From positions 5,580,001 through 5,644,000 of the forward strand of contig OX442323.1 of the NCBI GenBank assembly GCA_949358305.1: a stretch of DNA of 64,000 bases. The letters are read 5' to 3'. The position numbers and the translations under genes are program-made. The notes beneath the pieces are model-generated. The model saw only the letters and a list, made by a program, of their open reading frames with translations. It had not been told where the DNA came from and did no database searches. The stretch is from Strigamia acuminata (Eukaryota > Arthropoda > Chilopoda > Geophilomorpha > Linotaeniidae). This document shows positions 49,701 through 61,662 of this stretch, in pieces; positions within the stretch are counted from its first letter, which is position 1; each line of letters starts with the position of its first letter.

Positions 49701-50723
49701 TACCCTCAACTGCTGATTAATGTCCCTTACCTATTTATCTATTCGGGTAATTAGAGCAAACCGTATACTTAATGCCCCAAAGACTCATTAAGCTTCGCTG
49801 CAAAGCAAAATTCAAAATTCCATCGTTGCACATTGCAAAAGATGATGCACAAAAAAAAATAGAATAAAAGTTTGTCGTTGTAGTCCTTGCAGATGATGTA
49901 ATGAACATTTTCCCCTTCTCTTTGAACGCGAGATAAAAACTCATTGAATAAAAATCTCGTCGCCTTTCTCATTTGCATCATTTGAAGAATGATAGTTGCA
50001 CGCTATAGTACCATCAATGATAAATGTCTCGCGCAAACTTAACACCTCCAATAATACAGTTTTAATTCTTCATTAGCTTGCTTAGAAAATGCAGTGCGCG
50101 TGCGTAAACTTTGCCGCAGTTTTAACTAAACGCATTCATAAATTAATTTAGACTAAACAGCATTTTAAGCGACATATTTCGACCGCTTTTCTCGGTCTAA
50201 CTTCCGATTGAGTCTGTTTTCAGACATCTTGATCTGAAATTCTTGTGTTTTTAATGAGATTTTCACTCGCACATTCAAAATGTGCTGAAACTCCGAATTT
50301 CGAATGTAAATTTGACACATATTATTTTATTTATGTGACGTAATCAGATTAATTAAACATGGCAGCCCATAAAGTTTGTTTTGACTTTCCATTCGTTGTA
50401 CGCATGCGTGCAACTTGCAAAACAAGCAACGCAACTTAAACTGCAATTTAAAACGCATTTTTTCGTGTATTTTAAAATATTCTCCATTTAAATGCATTTC
50501 GTCGAAATGACTTTCCGAACGCAACAGAAAAAAGTGAAATTCGTGGTATATGACGCCTTTAAAGTTGGAAATAAAAGTGTTCGGTTCTGGCTCGCGTTTT
50601 TTAATTCACTGCTTTAAATCCCAATGTCCATTTAGGAAATTGCTCTCATACATTTTACATTCCAGCATCATTAGGCCCGCCCAGTCATTTGCAATAAGCT
50701 GGAATGAAGCTGCAAAAATCATC

Positions 50724-50758
50724 ATCTCTCTCTCTCTCTCTCTCTCCTCCTCCTCCGT
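50724..50758. repeat. (CT)n then (CTC)n microsatellite
   Basis: About ten CT units followed by three or four TCC triplets. Confidence 0.9.
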
Positions 50759-51164
50759 CCGTACAAACATTGATTCCTCGTGTGAGAGACACCACGAGAG
50801 AGCGAGGTGCTGCAAATTGCCTTAAATGTGCTCATAATTCGCCGTGTAATCACCCTTGAAACCTCAATAATTCACATCTTTTATTGTCCATCCCGTGGAG
50901 AGAGAAGCCATCAAGGGCTACTTTCATTCACGCAAAAGAAGTATTATCGCGAGCCGCGTGCCTACTCGCGACCCCATAGCGCGTCAGCCGGAGTCACAAC
51001 GAGCACGTTGCGCTCGCTGCTCCCGTGTTTGTCTCATCTCTTCGGATGATGATCCCTTCTTCTTCCCAAGTGCCATTTGCCTTGTTTTCCATGTTAGAAA
51101 AACAGTTTCTCGATTCGCCCCCCTTTTCATACGCTTTGTCCCATTTTGTAGGCGATAACAGAGA

Positions 51165-51540
51165 TTTTATAAAGAACAAAAAGAAAAAGGGGAAAAAGCA
51201 AACGATATATGGATTCATGTGCGAGGTAGAAATGGAAAGAGAGAGAGAGAGGCAAGGGGAAGAAAACAAAACCAATTTGAAGAGGAGAGCAAATCAGCAA
51301 GAAATAAGACGAGAAAAGAGAAAAGTGGTATGAGAGAGTCGCTTGTCTTGCATCGAAAAAAGATAAAAGTTGCTTCCACACCGTCGCCTATCGGTGAGAG
51401 AGAGGGGAAAGGAAATGAGTATTCTTTCGAGCCGACTAAATGGCTTTAATAAAAAAAAATAGAAAAAAAGGAAGGGAGAGAGAGAGAGAAGAGGACAAAA
51501 AAGATGAGTAAAGAAAAGAAAAGAAGAAAATTGACGATTG
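51165..51540 (+). repeat. purine-rich strand with GA microsatellites
   Basis: Long runs on the + strand contain only A and G, with pure GA runs at about 51238-51252 and 51477-51492, separated by short mixed stretches (for example 51360-51400). The asymmetry lasts about 375 bp. Such tracts can form triplex or R-loop structures. The frames read through it on both strands are R/K/E-rich or F/S/L-rich low complexity. Confidence 0.7.
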
Positions 51541-52149
51541 TTTTTTCGTCTTTTCATTTTTGTCACCTCGACCGGAAGGATATGAAGGTTGGAAACGTTT
51601 AAAGTGGTCACGCAGACGCACATGCACAAAAAATGATTTGTTTTGTGGTTCATGGTTTTGAAATTTGAATATATTTTCAAGTTAAATAAGACGTCATGTA
51701 AATTTGTGGAGTATAAAAAATAAGTGCTTTTGGCCACAAAACCTTATTAGGAAAAGCTGGAGAAAATTCAAGTTGTTTAACACAAGAGAATGGGGTCAAG
51801 CTCACCGAGCAAAGAACTAAATAATCAACTCAATTTATGAGTCTATTTGATTTGTTCCGTTATTAGCTGACCAGAAAACCACACAACTACAAGTATTACA
51901 TTAAATTAACCGAACATTCTTTCCTTCTTTATTTCCAATCTTCTAAATGGGATAAAATAACACGAAAAAAACATTAATTGCACTCAAATCAATGACTAAA
52001 AAATAATAATAAATTACATTCTCAAAAATACACAATTTTCCATCGATTGACCTCATTACAACACTTGTTTATTAGGTCATAGTCCGTGAATTAAACTTAA
52101 AAGTCACTGTGAAATGTGAAACTATAAATACAGCACTTACACTAATAAA

Positions 52150-52400
52150 AGTTGATTCTTTGATGTTGATCTGATTCTTTTGATAGATTTTTAATGCATG
52201 ATGATGATTTTGGTGATTTTTATTTGTTTTTGGGAATTTTTAGTTGTTTTTGGTGATTTTTATTTGTTTTTGGTGATTTTTTAGTTGTTTTTGGTGACTT
52301 TTAGTAGTTTTGGTGAATTTAAGCTGATTTTTGTGATTTTTTTTAAAGTTGATTTCGGTGATTTTTAGCTGTTTTTCTGGTAATTTAAATCTATTTTTCA
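52150..52400 (+). repeat. 20-21-bp minisatellite with T-tracts every 10 bp
   Basis: The unit is close to TTTTTGGTGATTTTTATTTG, with about eight copies of decreasing quality toward both ends. T4-T5 tracts alternate at 10-bp spacing as in the 25.2 kb array, again T-rich on the + strand, but the inter-tract bases (GGTGA, ATTTG) differ. Confidence 0.85.
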
Positions 52401-54333
52401 AGTTTTAACAAACGAACAATTAAATTGTCCTCATTTCTGTAACCCTAACCTGAATACTCGCAAAAAAATTTCGTGACTAAAATCTAAAATGAAAATCTTG
52501 AAGAGCAAGTAGCGCTCTACGCCAAAATTAAAACCTTGCCTGTAAAATGCAGTTAAGATGAAAGCAAGCTGGAGAGAAAGAGAAAGAGAGAGAAAGCTGG
52601 TGGAAGAGCAATGCAATTAGCCAGATGGGATGGGGTTTTACAGCCCTTGAGGACATCCGAGATGAAAGTCCACTATCACCACAGCGATGCGCCGGCAAGT
52701 TACGACGGCCGAGGGTTGGGAGAGTTCAATTACATTATGCTCAATCAGAGTCACTAGATGGCGCTCTGGGAATAACTAACTTATAAGTCCAATGCGTCAT
52801 TCTTAGCTGTAAGCAAAATGCACGCACTCTTCATCAAAATGCGAAGCCGGCTGAAGAAGCCCTATCCTATCAAAAGTGACATCTTCATCATTTCTTCAAA
52901 ACTTTTTATTTATTTTTATTCTCTATTTTTATATATAGATGTATATGGAGACATAACGTATTCCTGACTAGTGCAAACAAATCAATGTCACGCACGTCCA
53001 ATTCATTCACGTTAAAGCGTGCCTACCTTTGGAGCTGTCACTCGATTTGGCTCGCAGACCAGACCGAGGAATGAATCATCGTGCACAAACGCATCCCTTT
53101 TCAAATATTCATAGGGGTTGCAACAGCCACCAGAAGCCCAAATTCCAAGCCCGGTTTCCGGGTTGAATGGGACAGGAACACGAATAATAGACGGGGAAGA
53201 GAAAGGAATGAGAAAGGGGTTAAAGTCGCAATCGCGACTATCATCTTTTCGATTAAAATGAACTCGGCGCGCACTCGAGCACATTTTCATTGCAATATTC
53301 AAACATTGCTGGAAATGATAATATTTTGATTAAATTCTCCAAGAACATGCTCGTAATACAAACTTTGCAGCAGGTACTTTTCCCTTACGAAAACCCCCGC
53401 TACACCGGAAAATATGTACCATCTAATAATGATTGTTCCAACGACAAATAGAACAACCAATGTTAGTACTCCAAACACCTTTCGACTGTTGCCGGCCTAT
53501 CTGCAGTGGTTACTATATTATACTCCGTATAATATTTGTTAGTCACAGTATCTTAGTGTTAAATTTAGTTTTCATTAACCACGAAGAACCCACAGAGAGA
53601 AGTACCGGAATATCAGAAAAGTGTGTCGTTTTATCCCCCGTTTAAACTCAATAAGCTACCACTGACTGATCAGAAGATCCAAAGGCCAACGGCAGACATT
53701 GCAACTTTGGGTCTGAATGGGAATCCCCGTTATTTCTCATCCTTGTCTGATTGAGATACTGTTTCTACGGCAAGAAAATCTGCCACCCGCCTCCAACTGG
53801 GTACTCTGGGCTTTCCCCAGTTCTCAGTGTAAATGCACGGTTGGGTCCTTAACAAAGTCATCCCACACATCGAATGGCTTAAATCCCCATACAAGCACTC
53901 TGCTTACGAGCCCTGATTATGCTAAGTGTTATACCTTGTTCTCACCAGAATGGTTGAGCTAGCCTAACAGTCAAACCTTGTTCTGAAAAGTGCTCCGAAC
54001 GCATGCACCCCAAAATTATCTAGTTTAAAACCATTCAAACCAGATAATGCAAAGCCATTGTATGAACTAGATAACTGCTAAAGCCAGCCCAGAACACTTC
54101 CCACAATTCCCTGCACACGGTCTATTAGCACATGCTAGCCTGGATACGTAGTTTTTTAAATTAATAGCGTGAACGCATTAGCATAATCATCCCAACCTAA
54201 TGTAGTATAGCCTAGGTCAGGACTTCATTTGGTGCGGAACTTACATAAATAAAATTCCTGCCTAAACTCTGTATTATTGTAAATCGATTGAAGGAACTCT
54301 CATTTTGGTGAAGTTACAGCACGACCTGCACAC
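52401..54333. other. about 1.9 kb non-coding DNA
   Basis: No supported gene. Frames at 53081 and 53717 lack domains. From about 53430 to 54330 the base use is more even than the surroundings and stop-poor frames appear on the + strand, perhaps an old transposon body. No termini found. Confidence 0.4.
52751..52767 (+). promoter_or_regulatory. CTCF-like motif
   Basis: TCACTAGATGGCGCTCT matches the CTCF core CCASYAGRKGGC at 11 of 12 positions and continues with GC, as in the arthropod version AGRTGGCGC. A single match of this quality can occur by chance in 64 kb. Confidence 0.3.
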
Positions 54334-54436
54334 GTTAACGATAAAACCGAAAGTCCTGTTAACGATAAAACCGGAAGTCCCTTAAACGGTAAAACCGGAA
54401 GTCCCGTTAACATTAAAACCGGAAGTCCCGTTAAAC
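54334..54436 (+). repeat. 24-bp minisatellite carrying ETS-type sites
   Basis: Four full units and one partial of GTTAACGATAAAACCGGAAG plus TCCC. ACCGGAAGT, the consensus ETS-family binding site, is exact in units 2, 3 and 4 (54370-54378, 54394-54402, 54418-54426). Unit 1 has one change (CCGAAAGT). The sites are spaced exactly 24 bp apart. Units 1 and 2 also hold a GATAA core. Whether the sites bind a factor is inference. Confidence 0.85.
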
Positions 54437-55949
54437 GTAATTGGTCGGCGAGATTACAGAATAACTCCCCCTGGCAGTGGAAACCCTCAGACAGGATTTG
54501 TATATTGGATCAAATATGACACAAACCAAAACAACACGTATAACTCAACGATACAAAACTAAAAGAGAAAACCAAAAGCGATTAGATAAAATCATCGAAC
54601 TATTTGAATGCGCTGATGAGATCACCATTCACAAGAGATACCTATCTCCACCTTTAATAATATCCCTTTCAATTAACCCTTATCAATCTCTATTGTAATC
54701 GCATGGTTGATTTCCATGTCACTCCTACAAACCTGTCAAGGTTGGCCAGTAACAGATGGTCACTCAATAAACTTATCATCCGATCCGTTAGGATTAATCC
54801 CTTCGCAGCGAGCACATTAAAACGAGTAAATAACCATTCCGTCCACGTCGCGCACATTCACCAACGTTTTTCCACACGATGGCTCACCCGTCGGCCGTCG
54901 CATCGTTCCCAACGTGTCCCCTTAAAATTTAAGAACGAGACAACGTCGCGTCCAGATTTTTACAACCTGCGTGTACAGAATGAAAGCAGTGGGGCGAACG
55001 GATCCGTATCTCGTGGCCACAAGAGGGTCAAAGTGAGGGTCGCAACCATGGTGCGCCGTGCTCCAACCGGTGCCAACAACCCAAAGATCCTATCTGCGCA
55101 TTTGCCCTGCTGCATATGGAGCCCGCCAACATCAAGATCCCCGTGCCAAGCCACAAGGCACAATAGCACGTGTGTGTGGGAAAAGGGATCTCTTGTCTGC
55201 AATCCCTTTCCTCCTTCTCCAAACACTTAGGATGCGATGGAGCAGTTCGAGATAAGCTGACCACGCTCGCTATGGCGGTGCCAGCGCTCCTCATTACACC
55301 GATGCAACCCACAACACCAGAGAATGTATCGACGCCTTTTTTATACCCATCTATATCAACACAACCATCAAGACCGAACCACCAACATTTCTATCCCTTG
55401 TTAAAAAAAATCCCTGCATTTTTTGCTTTAAATTTAAACATTCGACTTTTCGGTCCTTTCAAACGAGCTTAGCCGGAAGAGAGAGGTTGAAAAAAGCGTC
55501 GAAATCCTTTAAAAAAAATTTATTCACATCTAGGGTAACCCAATCTGGAATGATGATGAGAAAAGAAGAAGAGGAAATGGTAAAAAAAAAGGGTTAAGCT
55601 GGAGAAAAGCTGACCCCAATCAAAACAATGAAAATGCATGATGTAGCGGTTTTCCACATTTCCTGACCTCCTATCTATTCCCCTTCGGACTCGAGTAGAG
55701 AGTAGTGAAGGTCGGTTCCTATGGAAACGCGCACAATCTCCTGACGTTAAGCATTTTATATCGTCCTTCAGTGCCTCTTACTTTTCTCGAGCTGACAACT
55801 TGTTTTAAATATCAAAAGATTGCATTCGACTTGAATTAAAGTGTAACAAACGCTATTGTTCAACCGCCCCTACCATTTCAACCCTAAATACAAGTACCGG
55901 TGTATACGATGTAATGTAAATTGAGTTTAATGAAATTCAGTGCTCTAAC
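54437..55949. other. GC-richer non-coding DNA with a 175-codon frame
   Basis: The longest ATG-started frame of the window lies at 54703-55230 (+). It is rich in R, S, T, N and P, and antisense frames of 88 and 94 codons overlap it. It has no signal peptide, membrane segment or domain that I recognise. The DNA is GC-richer than its surroundings, so stops are rare in several frames. I do not annotate a gene. A decayed retroelement or an exon of an unknown protein remains possible. Confidence 0.4.
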
Positions 55950-56290
55950 TACAGCCCGGTATCTTGATGCTAAATTCATACTGCGTATTCCATTTGGCGT
56001 AAACGATTTCCTAATTCCGGTCGTTATTTAGTAGTGAACAGCTTAATAATGCTAAAATAAAGTGAACAATCAACAATAAACACAAAATGGATTTCCGAAA
56101 TCGTGATTTTCTTGATTTTCAGAAATCAAGGAAATCGGATTTTAACTTTGAACGACCTTAAAATTTGCCAAAATCCAACTATTGCACATGCGCAATTAGA
56201 ACCGAAATCTTGTTGCTTTATTTCCTTTGTGCGCAAGAATGTGATGCGCAGTTTGAATTTGGCATCAAGATACCTGACGCGAGCTACAGT
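55950..56290. mobile_element. MITE-like inverted repeat element, about 340 bp
   Basis: The left arm (55950-55990) contains GGTATCTTGATGCTAAATTC and ACTGCG. The right arm (56241-56290), read as reverse complement, contains GGTATCTTGATGCCAAATTC and ACTGCG, with about 80% identity over some 45 bp. Outer ends near CTACAGC and CTGTAGC also correspond. A second, inner hairpin lies at 56098-56142 (CTTGATTTTCAGAAATCAAG at its tip). No open frame and no certain target duplication; superfamily unknown. Confidence 0.6.
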
Positions 56291-59034
56291 GTTTGCAATA
56301 AAAGATTAATATATCTACTAGCATGCGCGTTATTCTATTGTGACATTAGAATTGTGCAGAACAACATTGTTGAGTGAAGAGTATACACGAGTGCATACCT
56401 TTGGCACTACACCTTCGGCCTTAATGCCAGAACATAAAGTACAGCTTCAATTTTATCAATTTCACCACATTTTGGTGAAAATCCATCAAATTTTGGTAAA
56501 ATTTAATCTCATTATGTTAAAATTTAATCAAATTTCATTGAAATTCTCTCAGATTTTATCAGATGCGTTCAAAACCACACATTAAAAAGCTGCGTACACC
56601 ATCGGCTTTTCTTACGACCACTGCACAGGTTACACGTATTTATTCAAGCCCCATCTCACACTCGTTACAATTGCACGCACGTTATTCCACACTGCATTTT
56701 TCCTATTCAAACCGATGCATTTACTATACGCAATTCGTTTCTCTTCATCTCGCATTCACAAGTGCAATCTTGAAGATAATAACAAAACATGTTGGTAAAA
56801 ATAAAACATAAAAGCGGAGCATTTCTTAAATTGCACGCCTCTTCCCTAGATAAAATTGTGCGCGAGCGAACAACAACACCGAGCACGACGACGGAACAGC
56901 ACTTGGACTCAATTAAACGCTTTATTTAAAATATGCAATGCGTAATGAAAACTGCACAATATAAAAGTGTGCTTCAAACTATCCAACTTTCAGTCCATTA
57001 AGATAAAAGGTCTCCTGAATAATTCCTAGCCCGAAATTAACATATCATCTTCGCACTCCTCGCCATATATTTTCCCTCCTTTTTCACAACTCCCGAGACG
57101 ATTCTCCCAAATGCTCAAAACAGTTAACATATTTTCCCACGGACTCTCGCCCCGCTCCCGCTCATGCTCCCGCTCCCGCCACGAGTCCATCATCCGCCGC
57201 ATACAAACACAATCGCCGTCCAACATTAATTTCCTTTTTAAAATTCAAAACCGAACTTCCCCAGAGAAATTATCGCGTGCTGGGATAAAAACAATAACTC
57301 AGAAACACGATAATGCGAAGACTAGGGAAGAAGGGGTCCCGGTAACTAGTTGCAATCTTGGCTCCCAAGACGCCGCGCCGGCACTTGACTAACGGGGGAA
57401 AAAAGGTAAGAAACTTGACGCTTAAAAAGAAAGTCAAATCTTGTTGCGAGGGATGGCGGCAGCGCGTCTCTTATTATCGCTCATCACAAGACGTGGTGTG
57501 GTGTCGAAATTGTCCTCTCGGGTGACATTGTATCTTAAGACTTTTCTCATTATGGCTCACCTGCAACATTATACTCCGACCATTTTCACGTTCCCTATGC
57601 TCTACTGAAAGCGGAGAGACAAAAAACAAGAAGAAAAAAATACCAAAAATAAAAAAAAAACCTTTTAAACACCAAACTTTGCTAAATATCTCTTGCCTTC
57701 CATTTAAAGAGAAAAAATCCTTTCGAAATTCAATCAAGCGCTCTATCTGCAGGTTGCAATGTCCAAAATGTCCAAAATGCAAACTAGCCCCGTAGGAAAT
57801 CGTAAAATCTTCATCGGATCATCACCAACACCCAATCTGATTAACTTTTTTTCAAAAACTTTTAAAACTTTTAACCAATTTCAACCACTTAACCATTAAA
57901 AACTCCCAAAACGCTCTCCCATTTCCCCATCCACGCACATTCCTCTTAATTTGATAATTTTTTATCCCTCCAAGAAGAACAATATATTTTTATCTCCTTC
58001 ATCTACACTTGAGACAGGTTCATATCACCACAACAGATCCCAGAACACGCAACGACGCCCCCCAAAAAAAAATCCAGAAAAAGAAAAACGTCAATTTCTT
58101 CTTTCTTATCCTCCTTTCACGTAATTCCTCCCCGGAGAAATGTTTCGATGAGGTAATAATCCTCCATTCCTCATTTCTGTCACAAGAAAAACTTTTACCC
58201 CTCATCTTTATATATATTTTTCGTCATACTCCAACCGTGTGTACAGATAGACATAAAGCGAAACTTAAGTGGAATTCCAAACATTTCATTCCCTTTGTTT
58301 ACTCTCCCCATCTTAATGCACAAGTCGATGGTTCCACGAGACGAAAAACCTGCGCCGTAATCATCCATTTGCCCTCGCTCAACATTTGTTCTTGCTCCGA
58401 TTGCGAATTTCCCTTAATTTTTTTTATTTTATTTAAAAAAAAAAGCAAACATTATTTACCCATTATTGGCACGCACGTGACACGGCCTTGTTAATTCCCC
58501 GCTAAGAGACACAAAGTGCTTTACACACATTTGCCAACTGTCAATTGATGAATGGAACCGCCTTTAAAAATAGGTTTGCGGTTCCAATCTGAGGCTAAAC
58601 AGTGGGAGAAGAGGCAGCAGCAGCAGCAGCAGAGGCAGCAACAGGAGTTCTAATCACGAGGCTTAATGACAACGTGCTATTCACCTTGCTGAGCTATCAC
58701 GAGCACAAAGCCTTTGACAGTAGCAACCGTGCTTTAATACTCTTTGCCCCAATCATCGGCTGATTCTCCAGGGTTTGTGTACAGCACCGACACTGTTGTC
58801 TGTGCACATGCACACACACAAAACATCTCCCATCCTATTCCCACCTCTTTCTCTTTATGCTAATTACAATTTATCGCCCTAAACTAGCAACTCCCTCGTG
58901 GGGCCTGTCGAGACAACTTTCTCTGATAAGGCTTTTTCACTGCAACAAACTAACATGTTCAAACTTTTAGCCCCACACTTTTTGCCAGAAGAGACAAATA
59001 TATAACAATCTGCGAATATTTTTCAATGTGCATA
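56291..59034. other. about 2.7 kb non-coding DNA
   Basis: No supported gene. T-blocks at loose 10-bp spacing occur at 56440-56575. GCTCCC-type hexamers repeat at 57150-57181. The 161-codon frame 58009-58494 starts with TTG, reads through A-rich DNA (a run of K) and has no domain. Confidence 0.45.
58614..58632. repeat. (GCA)n microsatellite
   Basis: Six GCA units, then imperfect GCA copies. The frames here are short, so there is no sign that it encodes a glutamine run. Confidence 0.85.
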
Positions 59035-59350
59035 TGATTGCAATGTCGCAATATTTGCGATATATCGCAAATTGTGACATATATTTTGCGATATGCAAAT
59101 GCAAAATGGCACAGCAACAGCAAAGTATTTCGCAATACTTGCAATATATTGAAAATTGCGACATATCGTTGCGTTTTGTGCGTTCATCGTCCGTAGCAAT
59201 GCTGCCTCATAACCAACAATCCATTCGTCAATATTTCCTGTTTTAGTATTAACATCGACTGAATTGAGCTTCTGTACAACTAATACTTGCTTATACATCG
59301 CAAATTGCGACATATTGTCTGTGATATACACAATTGCGATGTGCAAATGC
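59035..59350. repeat. palindrome-rich repeat built on TTGCGATAT
   Basis: ATTTGCGATATATCGCAAAT (59053-59072) is a perfect 20-bp palindrome. Variants of its half-site (GCAAATTGCGACATAT, GCAATACTTGCAATAT, ATCGCAAATTGCGACA) recur around 59085, 59140 and 59300, in both directions. The units are neither tandem nor evenly spaced, so it may be a decayed foldback element or a local cluster of palindromic sites. Confidence 0.55.
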
Positions 59351-59881
59351 AAAAAGTATATTTACTTCAGTTTCGGGATTATAGATGCTCCAGTTGATAA
59401 TATTGCAAATAAAAGAATTTTTATCTTCGTGCAAAAAGTTGATTATAATAAAAGAAACAAATGTATCCGAATTATGCTTTAATCTGGCTCTACTCAAGAA
59501 AAATCTCTTCCATTGTCGCCGGAACAATAACCTTCATTGATCTATAAGACAAGCAGTTTCAACAGCTGTAAATGTTGTAATTTCCATTCTCTCTATTCAT
59601 ATTCAAACCATCGACTGATCGTCATCATTTTGACGTGTCGCTTCATTTTTCCCAAACCACTAAATCTCATTAACCAGCAGAAAAAAAACCACGAGAAATT
59701 GTATAAACACATGTGCCCTTTTCTATTGATAAGTTAAGTAAAATTCCATGTCAGTTCATGCAACATAAAACCCCAAAAATAAATAGAAACGCCCCCATTC
59801 CTGACCACTAAACTAGATTCGAGATAACGAGTAGGATTTCCATTTTCCCTCAAGGAAAGAAAATCCAAAAGAAAATCCCCG

Positions 59882-59905
59882 AAATAAAATAAAATAAAAT
59901 AAAAT
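59882..59905. repeat. (AAAAT)n microsatellite
   Basis: About five AAAAT pentamer units. Confidence 0.9.
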
Positions 59906-60461
59906 CGCGGGGTGAATATAAAGACAAATTGCGAGTTGTGCACTTTTGCGCACAACCCCTCACGACTTCTTGAATTACTTGCATGCTCAATCTCTCGTGC
60001 CGTTCAATTCCTTTCCTCCGTCCCCCGAAAAAAGCAAAAAAAAAAAAAAACCAAAAGAAAAAGAAAAATAAAAAACGTTTTCAGTTTGTTTGTAGGAAAA
60101 ATACAAGAAAACGAATAACACAGCCTGTCGCTTTTGCCTGATTGTTCATTCAATTCCATCAGCAGGCGCATTGTACCCGAGATAATACCACCGAGAGGAA
60201 AGAGGAATACATGGAAAAGCCTCCTTTCACTGGGATGTTGGCAGGTGCGTTTGACAAATAACAAACATATAAGGAGCCCGTCTCTCACTTTCCCCATTGT
60301 CATAATACTAGTACGCCAACCCTCTCTCTGCTAAACGCAACCAGAATCACAAACTAGACCCGGATCAATTCAATCACAAAAATAAAAAAATTAAATTAAA
60401 TAAAATTCACCAACTTTTCCGCCAAAAAAAAGTAAAAAAAAAATTGATCGACTTTACATCA

Positions 60462-60475
60462 CTAGCAGATGGCGA
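60462..60475 (+). promoter_or_regulatory. CTCF-like motif
   Basis: CTAGCAGATGGCGA matches CCASYAGRKGGC at 11 of 12 positions (T for C at position 2). Single-site evidence only. Confidence 0.25.
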
Positions 60476-61633
60476 TGAGTAAAAGAGACGACGATTGCAG
60501 CACCGGTGTCAGTAATGAATTCTACACAATTTCATGTAAATCTATGAAGCTTTTGCTTGGCAAGTGTCTTGCGCTGCATCTGCGCACCAGAGATAACATT
60601 CTATTCCTTCAAACACTTTTCCCATTTTAACTCTCCACTACCTTCCCATCCCTCAACCCCTTTCATAGAAAAGCTCCACTCGATAATATGGTCACTGAAC
60701 ATGAACCCATCGTCTGATGAAAAGTTCGTGTTGTCTAAACGACAATCCATCCATCAGTTGCCGTCTTGTCTTGTTGACACTAAAAAGGGAAAAGAAAAAA
60801 AATATCCCCGAATTCCTCGCACCCGTTTTCAATTAGAGCCGTCAAAGATTGACTTAGGAATTTCATGAACAGAAAGAGAGTCGTCTACATTGCCAAACAC
60901 TTTTGCATTTCCAATTCGAACCTGTCTTCTTCAACTCCAGCCGTCCATAATGAACATTCATCGCCCGCCACCCTTTCATTTCCATCCGCCAGCCCGCCAA
61001 GCCGCCAGGCCGCCAGGCGGCCAACAACTTTTAATACACATTTTTATTTATTTATCATAATCGGATTTGAGTCACCCCTCATATTTTCCGAGTCACTTGT
61101 TTAAGGGACGAGCCCAGCTTCTAATGCAACGCGGTGAATCATTTTTCTATTAACCCCTTCACTCAATCTCGGAAGGGAAATTGCAAATAATAATAAAGAA
61201 AAGTGGCAAAACCCGAGCTATTAGTGGCCTTTGGTCCTCCACGGGGTTTGTAAATGAAGTACAAGTAATGGTTTGTCAAGGTAGGTTCATCAGATTTTTT
61301 TTTTTTTTTAAATAAAAAGGGCCAAATCGATTACCTTTAAAATCACTCAAAGAAATGTGGGTACAATGTTTGGCAAAGTGCCATTAATAAAATCAAAGTG
61401 GGAAAAAAGGTTCGAACCTCTAATAGGAATAAAATAAACAAAAATAAATGATCAAAATGTATATAAATCTATCAGACTAACTCTTTTGCCAAAACATGAA
61501 TCAATAAATGAACTTGTCAAGAGACGGGATAAACGTTGGTGCCTTCACTCTGGAATGCTGAGCGTGTCGAAGTGCAAGACCCCTTACTCTGACATCAATC
61601 CTGACACACAAGACCACGTCCAAGTCGACGTAT

Positions 61634-61662
61634 AGAAGAAAGAAAGAAAGAAAGAAAGAAAA
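61634..61662. repeat. (GAAA)n microsatellite
   Basis: About seven GAAA tetramers. A CTTT run of the opposite polarity lies at about 61964-61981. Confidence 0.9.

Larger units (their letters stand above)
48926..52149. other. about 3.2 kb non-coding DNA
   Basis: No supported gene. A CpG-richer stretch at 50940-51030 resembles a weaker version of the 32.4 kb block. Overlapping frames at 50550-51450 have no domains. The purine-rich strand and CA and CT repeats are listed separately. Confidence 0.45.

Noticed and set aside
54470-54500. Retrotransposon primer-binding site starting TGGCAGTGG
   Set aside because: No paired LTRs and no gag-pol frame nearby; a short TGG motif is not enough.
54703-55230. 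175-codon ATG frame as a gene
   Set aside because: No recognisable domain, no splice or signal features, overlapping antisense frames in GC-rich DNA; kept only as a finding.
58009-58494. 161-codon frame on +
   Set aside because: Non-ATG start, K-rich run from poly-A DNA, no domain.
61364-61430. tRNA gene from box A-like TGGCAAAGTGCC and B box GGTTCGAACC
   Set aside because: Box spacing is 38 nt, and neither the acceptor nor the T-stem pairs; likely a chance palindrome.
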